Shown piece after piece: positions 1 through 4,142 of a stretch of DNA of 5,071 nucleotides (positions are counted from its first letter, which is position 1; each line of letters begins with the position of its first letter). This DNA is from an uncultured Erythrobacter sp. (GTDB taxonomy: Bacteria > Pseudomonadota > Alphaproteobacteria > Sphingomonadales > Sphingomonadaceae), in the NCBI GenBank assembly GCA_947258465.1, contig CAMYIQ010000165.1:1-5071 (forward strand), written 5' to 3'. The position numbers and the translations under genes are program-made. A model generated the notes under the pieces. It saw only the letters and a list, made by a program, of their open reading frames with translations. It ran no database searches and was not told the DNA's origin.

Positions 1-7
1 CGCTGAA

Positions 8-29
8 CCCCCATCCCCAACCCTTCCCC
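8..29 (-). other. Putative G-quadruplex motif
   Basis: Read on the minus strand this stretch has four G-runs of 4, 3, 4 and 5 separated by two-base spacers AA, TT and AT, which fits the classic pattern of four G-tracts with short loops. The G-rich strand is the sense strand of the carA-side transcript, so the structure could form in its 3' untranslated RNA. It shares bases 21-29 with the adjacent hairpin, so the two folds would exclude each other. Motif match only; formation is inferred. Confidence 0.4.
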
Positions 30-40
30 AAGGGGAAGGG
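8..40. repeat. C-rich intergenic palindromic repeat
   Basis: A C-rich tract (8-29) runs into a perfect 9-base inverted repeat: arm 21-29 pairs with arm 32-40, leaving only two bases between them, so the innermost pairs must open in a real hairpin. No T-run follows on either strand, so it is not a textbook intrinsic terminator. It lies about 40 bases past the stop codon of the minus-strand gene at 80-490 and could protect or end that transcript. C-rich elements built around a CCCTTCCCC-type palindrome are, to my recollection, common between genes in sphingomonads; only one copy is visible here, so the repeat status rests on that recollection. Confidence 0.55.
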
Positions 41-79
41 AGATGATGAGAATCGAGGAGATGTCAGTGCGTTTGGGCA

Positions 80-490
80 TCAATCTTTTCCAGATTCGAA
101 TTCAAGAGAAAGCGGCCGGTACGTTGGCTTATCGTAGTTAGGGAGAGCCATCGGATGCCATGGACGGGTGCCGTCCACTTCGATCTGACTTTCTCGCAAG
201 AGGCACTTCAACTGATCGCCAGACAAATCCTCTACTCTGAACTCAGCCCGCTCGATACTCTCAGAGGCCGTGACGATATCGAATTCCGCGACATTACATC
301 GCGTTACCGCGCTCGTTGGTGACGGAACCTTTTGAGGGCTATTTAAAGAAGGCGAGAAGTCTCGTGTTTCTCCCGTGATTACCAATTTGCCCTTCAGGCT
401 TGGCGAAGAATGCTGACCAAAGTACCATCCGAGGTACGCACCCAAAATCAGAGCAAGAACGGCCAGAAGGGCTGCCCTGGTGCGCTTCAC
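80..490 (-). CDS. Hypothetical single-pass membrane-anchored protein
   Basis: A 136-residue protein I do not recognise. From the GTG start at 490-488 it begins with basic residues (MKRTR) followed by a hydrophobic segment at about residues 7-24 (rich in L, A, I, ending GWYFG), which reads as a membrane anchor or uncleaved signal. The remaining ~110 residues are polar and presumably periplasmic, with two cysteines (C65, C96) that could pair. The GTG overlaps the carA stop by four bases (GTGA), so translation is probably coupled to carA and the two genes share a transcript. A longer in-frame form starting at 604 would lie wholly inside the carA 3' end and has low-complexity R/Q/P-rich sequence typical of an antiframe, so I reject it. 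GC content is roughly 50% by eye, clearly below the ~65% of the core genes, which suggests a lineage-specific or acquired gene. Its codons do not suggest a function. Confidence 0.6.
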   Translation of the reverse strand: MKRTRAALLAVLALILGAYLGWYFGQHSSPSLKGKLVITGETRDFSPSLNSPQKVPSPTSAVTRCNVAEFDIVTASESIERAEFRVEDLSGDQLKCLLRESQIEVDGTRPWHPMALPNYDKPTYRPLSLEFESGKD

Positions 491-1665
491 CCCAACATCC
501 CCACAAATTTCTCGAACAGGTAGAAGCTGTCCTGCGGGCCGGGGCTGGCCTCGGGGTGGTATTGCACGCCGAAGGCCTTCTTGCCCTTGATGCTGATCCC
601 GCAATTCGTGCCGTCGAACAGCGAGACGTGGGTCTGCTCCACCTCGGGCGGCAAAGTCTCACCATCGACCGCGAAGCCGTGGTTCATGCTGGTGATTTCG
701 ACGAGGCCCTCGCTGACGCCCCAGGCCTCGCCCACACGCTGGACGGGGTGGTTGGCGCCGCGGTGGCCCTGGAACATCTTGGCGGTCTTCGCGCCTGCAG
801 CGAGGCCAAGCATCTGGTGTCCCAAACAGATGCCGAACAGCGGTGTATCGGCGTCGAGCAGTGCCTTGATCACCGGAACAGCGTATTCGCCTGTCGCCGC
901 CGGATCGCCCGGACCGTTCGAGAGGAAGACGCCGTCGGGGCTCAGGGCCCTGATCTCTTCGAACGAGGTGCGCGCGGGCACCACCGTCACTTTCGCGCCC
1001 GCCTGCACAAGGTTGCGGAAGATATTGTCCTTCGCACCGTAATCGATCGCGACGACATGCGGCTTCTCCGCACTGCCGTTGGTATAGCCGAAGCCGAGCT
1101 GCCAGTGGCCGCCGGTCCAGTCTTCCTGCCCCTCGCGCGTCACGGCGGGGACGAGGTCGAGCCCTTCCAGCCCGCTCCATTCCGCCGCCTGCTGTTTCAG
1201 CGCCTTGAGGTCGAATTCGCCGCGCGGGCTGTGCGCGATCACCGCATTGGGCGCGCCCGACAGGCGGATGCGGCGGGTCAGCGCGCGGGTATCGACGCCC
1301 GACAGGCCGATCTTGCCGTGATCCTTCATCCATTCGACTAATTCGTTCTGCGCGCGGAAGTTCGACTGCGGGGTCACTTCCTGCCGCGTGACGCATCCGA
1401 CCGCGCCGAGCCCGCGGCTTTCGTGGTCTTCCTCGTTCGCGCCGACATTGCCGATATGCGGGAAGGTGAAGGTGACGATCTGGCTGTCATAGGAGGGATC
1501 GGTCATCACCTCCTGATAGCCTGTCATCGCGGTGTTGAAGCAGACCTCGCCCACCGCGCTGCCGGTGGCGCCGAAGCCCTTGCCCCAGATGACCGTACCG
1601 TCGCCCAGAACGAGGACTCCCGTGGCATCTTTAGGTTGCACGTGCGAAGATGCGGACAGGGCCAT
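487..1665 (-). CDS. carA: Carbamoyl-phosphate synthase small subunit
   Basis: Glutamine amidotransferase subunit of carbamoyl-phosphate synthase: it hydrolyses glutamine and passes ammonia to the large subunit CarB, feeding pyrimidine and arginine synthesis in the cytoplasm. The 392-residue length is normal. The N-terminal CPSase small-chain domain covers about residues 15-150 (GDGTVIWGKGFGA, FNTAMTGYQEV, PHIGNVGANEED). The class I amidotransferase domain covers about 204-386, with nucleophile Cys280 in GICLGHQ and the His370/Glu372 pair in VQYHPEASPG; the oxyanion-hole region SNGPGDP is at 249-255. No active-site residue is missing. The ATG at 1665-1663 has a GGAG five bases upstream and a CTTGAC promoter box further up. 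The stop overlaps the following small membrane-protein gene by four bases. carB, often the next gene, is not within the 486 bases downstream. Confidence 0.97.
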   Translation of the reverse strand: MALSASSHVQPKDATGVLVLGDGTVIWGKGFGATGSAVGEVCFNTAMTGYQEVMTDPSYDSQIVTFTFPHIGNVGANEEDHESRGLGAVGCVTRQEVTPQSNFRAQNELVEWMKDHGKIGLSGVDTRALTRRIRLSGAPNAVIAHSPRGEFDLKALKQQAAEWSGLEGLDLVPAVTREGQEDWTGGHWQLGFGYTNGSAEKPHVVAIDYGAKDNIFRNLVQAGAKVTVVPARTSFEEIRALSPDGVFLSNGPGDPAATGEYAVPVIKALLDADTPLFGICLGHQMLGLAAGAKTAKMFQGHRGANHPVQRVGEAWGVSEGLVEITSMNHGFAVDGETLPPEVEQTHVSLFDGTNCGISIKGKKAFGVQYHPEASPGPQDSFYLFEKFVGMLG

Positions 1666-1670
1666 GGGCG

Positions 1671-1674
1671 CTCC
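1671..1674 (-). promoter_or_regulatory. Ribosome binding site of carA
   Basis: GGAG on the minus strand, five bases before the carA ATG. It supports the chosen start over any downstream methionine. Confidence 0.6.
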
Positions 1675-1714
1675 GGGATAAAAAGGTTTCCAGCGATGTG
1701 TGCTAAGACCCAGC

Positions 1715-1743
1715 CGCTAGGGACCTGCACGAGTCCCGTCAAG
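1715..1743 (-). promoter_or_regulatory. Predicted carA promoter
   Basis: The minus strand carries CTTGAC (1743-1738), an exact match to the alphaproteobacterial housekeeping -35 box, then a 17-base spacer and CTAGCG (1720-1715), a weaker -10 that keeps the leading CTA of the CTATAT-like consensus. Transcription would begin near 1708 and leave a leader of about 40 bases, in which I see no attenuator or upstream peptide. Prediction from sequence only. Confidence 0.45.
1720..1737. promoter_or_regulatory. Operator-like dyad in the carA promoter spacer
   Basis: GGGAC, eight bases, then GTCCC: a five-base dyad that fits almost exactly between the predicted -35 and -10 boxes of carA. A protein bound there would block RNA polymerase, so it is a candidate operator. 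A dyad this short can arise by chance in GC-rich DNA, and no regulator is assigned. Confidence 0.25.
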
Positions 1744-1750
1744 CGGAACC

Positions 1751-1778
1751 CTTGGCTTATCGGCACACTGGTCTAAAT
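1751..1778 (+). promoter_or_regulatory. Predicted promoter of the GatB/YqeY-dnaG gene cluster
   Basis: CTTGGC (1751-1756), a 16-base spacer and CTAAAT (1773-1778) resemble the alphaproteobacterial CTTGAC/CTATAT promoter. Transcription would start near 1785, giving a leader of about 33 bases before the ATG at 1818. The -35 box is back-to-back with that of carA with seven bases between them, so the two divergent promoters may compete or be co-regulated. Confidence 0.45.
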
Positions 1779-1817
1779 GAGCCGGTGAAATCAGACACCA
1801 ACCACCCGGGAATCCCA

Positions 1818-2270
1818 ATGCTGCGCGAAAAAATCCAGGCCGAAACCGTCACCGCCATGAAGGCCAAGGACAAGGAACGCACCGCCGCGCTGCGCCTGAT
1901 CGGCGCCAAGATCAAGGACCGCGACATCGAACTGCGCACGGCGGAGACCAAGCCCGAGGACGACGCAATGGTCACCGACGTGCTGCTCAAGATGGCGAAG
2001 CAGCGCCGCGAATCGATCGAGATGTACGAGGACGGCGGCAGGCAGGAACTGGCCGACAAGGAAAAGGCCGAACTGGCCGTGATCGAAGAATTCCTGCCCA
2101 AGCAGATGAGCGAGGAGGAGACCCGCGCCGCGATCGCTGCGATCAAGACCGACCTCGATGCCCAGGGCATGAAAGACATGGGCCGCGTGATGGGGGAACT
2201 TAAGAGCCGTCACGGCGCTACTCTGGACATGAGCAGAGCCAGCGGACTGGTAAAGGAAGCGCTTTCATGA
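1818..2270 (+). CDS. yqeY: GatB/YqeY domain-containing protein
   Basis: A 150-residue protein covering the whole GatB/YqeY family domain, related to the C-terminal tail domain of the GatB subunit of Asp/Glu-tRNA amidotransferase. The free-standing protein is widespread; its exact role is not settled, with a tRNA-related function usually supposed. Family signatures are visible: KQRRESIEMY (61-70), the stretch GRQELADKEKAE (74-85), EEFLPKQM (90-97), and MGRVMGELK (121-129) with G133 and D137. It is highly charged and mostly helical in character, with no signal or membrane segment, so cytoplasmic. I start at the ATG at 1818 (MLREKIQ), where family members begin; an in-frame start at 1752 would add 22 unconserved residues and lies within the predicted promoter. 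Its stop overlaps the next start by four bases (ATGA). In many alphaproteobacteria this gene lies between divergent carA and dnaG, as it does here. Confidence 0.92.
   Translation: MLREKIQAETVTAMKAKDKERTAALRLIGAKIKDRDIELRTAETKPEDDAMVTDVLLKMAKQRRESIEMYEDGGRQELADKEKAELAVIEEFLPKQMSEEETRAAIAAIKTDLDAQGMKDMGRVMGELKSRHGATLDMSRASGLVKEALS
2253..2259 (+). promoter_or_regulatory. Ribosome binding site of the first lipoprotein gene
   Basis: AAGGAAG seven bases before the ATG at 2267, inside the 3' end of the GatB/YqeY gene. It is a strong Shine-Dalgarno and, with the ATGA overlap, fixes the lipoprotein start and points to coupled translation. Confidence 0.6.
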
Positions 2271-3013
2271 ACAGGATTTCGGTCGCCCTCCCCCTCGCAC
2301 TGATGCTTGCATCCTGCGGTCCCGATGCGGACGATCCGCCGACCGATCTCGAAACCGCCGAAAGCGATGGCGCGGCCGAAGCGCTGGCGCGCAATATCGA
2401 GGCGGTCGATTTTCTCGATCTTACCCTGGGTGCGAAGATCGTTGGCCCCCAGGGCACCGAAGTCGAAACCGCCCTATCCAATCCGGAAGGCAATTTCGCC
2501 GATATGCGCAGCTATGTCGCCTGCCCGGCGGACATGAGCGAATGCGACCCGGCGACCGCGCCCGAGGGCACGGTTTATACCTATGTCCACGTCGTATATC
2601 CCGGCGAAGACAACGAGCCCGACAGCGGCAGCGGGGAAGGCGCCGATTCGTCGGATGTCGAGCGCGCGACCGCCTTCCGCATGACGCGCCCCGCCACCGG
2701 ATTCACCGGCGCGGTCGGTTATTCGAAGAACGAGGCCATGGCTGCGATCGGGGCCAAGGCCGAGGTCGTGGTCACCTGCAACGATGGCGCGCTGGTGTGG
2801 ACCGTCAGCGCCGGCGATGGCGGCGACCAGTGGGAACAGGCCGAACCGCTGACCTTCTGGTGGCAATCGACGGTGCCGCCTGCCGGTCCCGTGGAGGCTT
2901 ATGCGATCGAGGCCAACTATACGATGGCCATGGGAAATGGGCCGTACCCCGGCAAAGCTCCCGATGCGGTGAACGCCTGCGATCGCGACACGCGTTCCAG
3001 TGCCGAAGGCTGA
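2267..3013 (+). CDS. Putative lipoprotein, first of a tandem pair
   Basis: A 248-residue protein of no family I recognise. Residues 1-17 form a lipoprotein signal peptide ending in the lipobox L14-A15-S16-C17; residue +2 is Gly, so outer-membrane sorting is plausible. An acidic, probably flexible linker (about 18-47) leads to a globular part. It shares a clear set of blocks with the next gene: LGAKI-x-GPQG-x-EVET-x-LS (54-71), SYVACPA (82-88) with EC (92-93), TVYTYVH (102-108), RxATGF/GYS (141-153), NDGALVW (172-178), TFWWQST-x-PP (196-205), then EAY (210-212) and GPYP (225-228). Cys86 and Cys93 are conserved in the paralog and could form a disulfide; Cys171 and Cys238 are not. An insert at about 113-131 is rich in D/E/G/S. 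The ATGA overlap with the GatB/YqeY gene puts it in the same transcript. Confidence 0.8.
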   Translation: MNRISVALPLALMLASCGPDADDPPTDLETAESDGAAEALARNIEAVDFLDLTLGAKIVGPQGTEVETALSNPEGNFADMRSYVACPADMSECDPATAPEGTVYTYVHVVYPGEDNEPDSGSGEGADSSDVERATAFRMTRPATGFTGAVGYSKNEAMAAIGAKAEVVVTCNDGALVWTVSAGDGGDQWEQAEPLTFWWQSTVPPAGPVEAYAIEANYTMAMGNGPYPGKAPDAVNACDRDTRSSAEG

Positions 3014-3017
3014 CCTG

Positions 3018-3710
3018 ATGATGCGCCTCGCCTCCTTTGCCCTACCCGGGATTATGTTTGCCCTCGCCTCGTGCGGCTCTCCCGAGCCGGATCCTGCGCC
3101 CACCCCGACCGCCACGATCACTGCGCCGCGCACACTCGTCGGCGCAGATCTCGATCTATCGACGCTCGGTGCGAAGATCGCCGGGCCACAAGGATCGGAG
3201 GTCGAAACTGTCCTCAGCGCGCGCAACCGCCAGATCGGTACGCTGGTAAGCTACGTCGCTTGCCCCGCCGGTGTGGAAGAGTGCAGGCTTGGCGAGATGC
3301 CCGAAGATACAGTCTACACTTACGTTCATGCGGTAACGCTGGCAGAGCAAAACTATGGCGAGGAAGCCGAAAACGGCCCCGAAACCGTCGAAGCCCCGCC
3401 CACCTTGTTCCGCACGATACGCAAGGCTGCGGGCTTCAACCAATCGATCGGCTATTCGACCGCCGATGCCGAGGCGGTGCTGGGCGATCCCGATGCAATC
3501 TCGATCAGCAACGACAATGGCAGCCTGATCTGGCGTGTGGTTCGCGGATCGGGATGGAAGCCGGGCGGCACGGTGACATTCTGGTGGCAATCGACCCTGC
3601 CCCCGCAAGGACCGGATGAAGCCTATCTGTTCGAAGTCGACGGCAACCAGGTCGCCGCGACCGGCCCCTTCCCGCCTGAGGATAAGCCTGTGGAGGGTTC
3701 GCGAAACTAA
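3018..3710 (+). CDS. Putative lipoprotein, second of a tandem pair
   Basis: A 230-residue paralog of the preceding lipoprotein, from an evident tandem duplication. The signal peptide ends in the lipobox L16-A17-S18-C19, again with Gly at +2, followed by a P/T-rich linker (about 21-38). Shared blocks: LGAKI-x-GPQG-x-EVET-x-LS (50-67), SYVACPA (78-84) with EC (88-89), TVYTYVH (98-104), F-x5-KAAGF and GYS (131-147), GSLIW (168-172), TFWWQST-x-PP (187-196), EAY (201-203), GPFP (216-219). Cys82 and Cys89 match Cys86/Cys93 of the first copy. I start at the ATG at 3018, eight bases after GAAGG; an in-frame GTG at 3000 would lie inside the previous gene and put MPKADL before an otherwise good signal peptide. 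Four bases separate it from the first lipoprotein's stop. The conserved tryptophans and cysteines suggest a folded periplasmic domain of unknown ligand. Confidence 0.8.
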   Translation: MMRLASFALPGIMFALASCGSPEPDPAPTPTATITAPRTLVGADLDLSTLGAKIAGPQGSEVETVLSARNRQIGTLVSYVACPAGVEECRLGEMPEDTVYTYVHAVTLAEQNYGEEAENGPETVEAPPTLFRTIRKAAGFNQSIGYSTADAEAVLGDPDAISISNDNGSLIWRVVRGSGWKPGGTVTFWWQSTLPPQGPDEAYLFEVDGNQVAATGPFPPEDKPVEGSRN

Positions 3711-3718
3711 TTTCCCCC

Positions 3719-3747
3719 TGCCTCTCGACTTCGCTCGAGGCGAACGG
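3719..3747 (+). repeat. REP-like palindrome, diverged copy A
   Basis: A 29-base element matching 23 of 29 positions of the copy at 4101-4129 in the same orientation. It keeps the TCGA-loop-TCGA core and the GAACGG tail. At the outer stem, two positions change on both arms so that pairing is kept (CC/GG here against TG/CA there). It faces the inverted copy B across 24 bases, so A and B could also pair as one long hairpin, the arrangement called a REPIN. No T-run follows. Confidence 0.65.
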
Positions 3748-3770
3748 CACACTGGTTGGATGCCCAAACA

Positions 3771-3800
3771 TCCGTTCGTGTCGAGCGCAGTCGAGACACG
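3771..3800 (-). repeat. REP-like palindrome, copy B (left boundary of the nuclease gene)
   Basis: Exactly the reverse complement of 4101-4130 over 30 bases. Each copy can also form its own hairpin: four outer pairs, a two-base bulge, the TCGA/TCGA inner stem and a six-base loop. It lies 18 bases upstream of the GIY-YIG nuclease start. In the reading frame upstream of that start it would encode VRVERSRDT, which I take as repeat sequence and not part of the protein. Confidence 0.75.
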
Positions 3801-3818
3801 TTGGCCTGGAAAACCGCG

Positions 3819-4139
3819 ATGCCCTTCTGGTGCTACATTCTGAAATGCGCTGACGGGAAATACTACACCGGCCATACCGACGATCTCGAGCGCCGCATCG
3901 CGGAACATCACCATGGCGAATACTGCAAATTCACGACTCACCGTCGACCCGTGACATTGATTTGGGCCGACGAATTCCCAACGCGTGAGGAAGCTTTGGA
4001 AAGCGAATTGCGCGTGAAGAAATGGTCTCGCGCGAAGAAGGAAGCGCTGGCGTCAGGGGATTGGGATCGATTGTCCCACTTCTCCAAACCACCGCGCGAG
4101 CGTGTCTCGACTGCGCTCGACACGAACGGAGACGGGTGA
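3819..4139 (+). CDS. GIY-YIG family nuclease, small orphan type
   Basis: A 106-residue protein consisting of one GIY-YIG nuclease domain, of the small YhbQ-like group (COG2827-type). The domain spans about residues 4-86. CYIL (5-8) and YTG (16-18) correspond to the GIY and YIG segments, Arg26 in DDLERRI is the expected catalytic arginine, and Glu63 in ESELRVKKW is the expected metal-binding glutamate, followed by the family's K-x-W-x-R-x-KK pattern (67-74). These residues are all present, so it looks active; the natural substrate of this group is unclear. I start at the ATG at 3819 (MPFWCYILK); a longer form from 3756 would only add translated repeat. The last residues (about 94-104, RERVSTALDTN) are encoded by repeat copy C and are unlikely to be part of the fold. 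Its central part is about 53% GC by eye against ~65% in dnaG. dnaG begins three bases after its stop. Confidence 0.88.
   Translation: MPFWCYILKCADGKYYTGHTDDLERRIAEHHHGEYCKFTTHRRPVTLIWADEFPTREEALESELRVKKWSRAKKEALASGDWDRLSHFSKPPRERVSTALDTNGDG
4101..4130 (+). repeat. REP-like palindrome, copy C (right boundary of the nuclease gene)
   Basis: Perfect 30-base inverted partner of copy B, with 300 bases between the two. It lies inside the 3' end of the nuclease gene and encodes that protein's tail. Its right edge supplies part of the GGAG (4128-4131) that is the best ribosome-binding candidate for dnaG, so repeat and primase translation signals overlap. Confidence 0.75.
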
Positions 4140-4142
4140 GCC

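Noticed and set aside
21..40. Intrinsic terminator
   Set aside because: The hairpin is good, but neither strand has a T-run after it, so I list it only as a palindromic repeat.
43..141. Short plus-strand ORF of 32 residues
   Set aside because: Antisense to the 3' end of the membrane-protein gene, without a strong ribosome-binding site or recognisable product; its length is expected by chance.
400..1341. Long open frame antisense to carA
   Set aside because: It mirrors carA in a high-GC genome where the antisense frame often lacks stops; the translation is rich in A/R/H/D with no recognisable domain, while the carA strand is unambiguous.
2474..3226. Open frame antisense to both lipoprotein genes
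   Set aside because: G/R/A-rich translation with no motif; it crosses the boundary between two well-supported genes with signal peptides and paralogous blocks.
1761..3756. Shared 12-base word CGGCACACTGGT at 1761-1772 and 3745-3756
   Set aside because: One exact 12-mer pair is about what chance gives in 5 kb, and the flanks do not match.
3156..3941. Open frame antisense across the second lipoprotein, the repeats and the nuclease start
   Set aside because: It reads through the repeats and lies opposite two supported genes; the translation shows translated repeat sequence and no domain.
3719..4130. CRISPR array
   Set aside because: Only three copies, in mixed orientation and with irregular spacing; they are palindromic REP-like elements.
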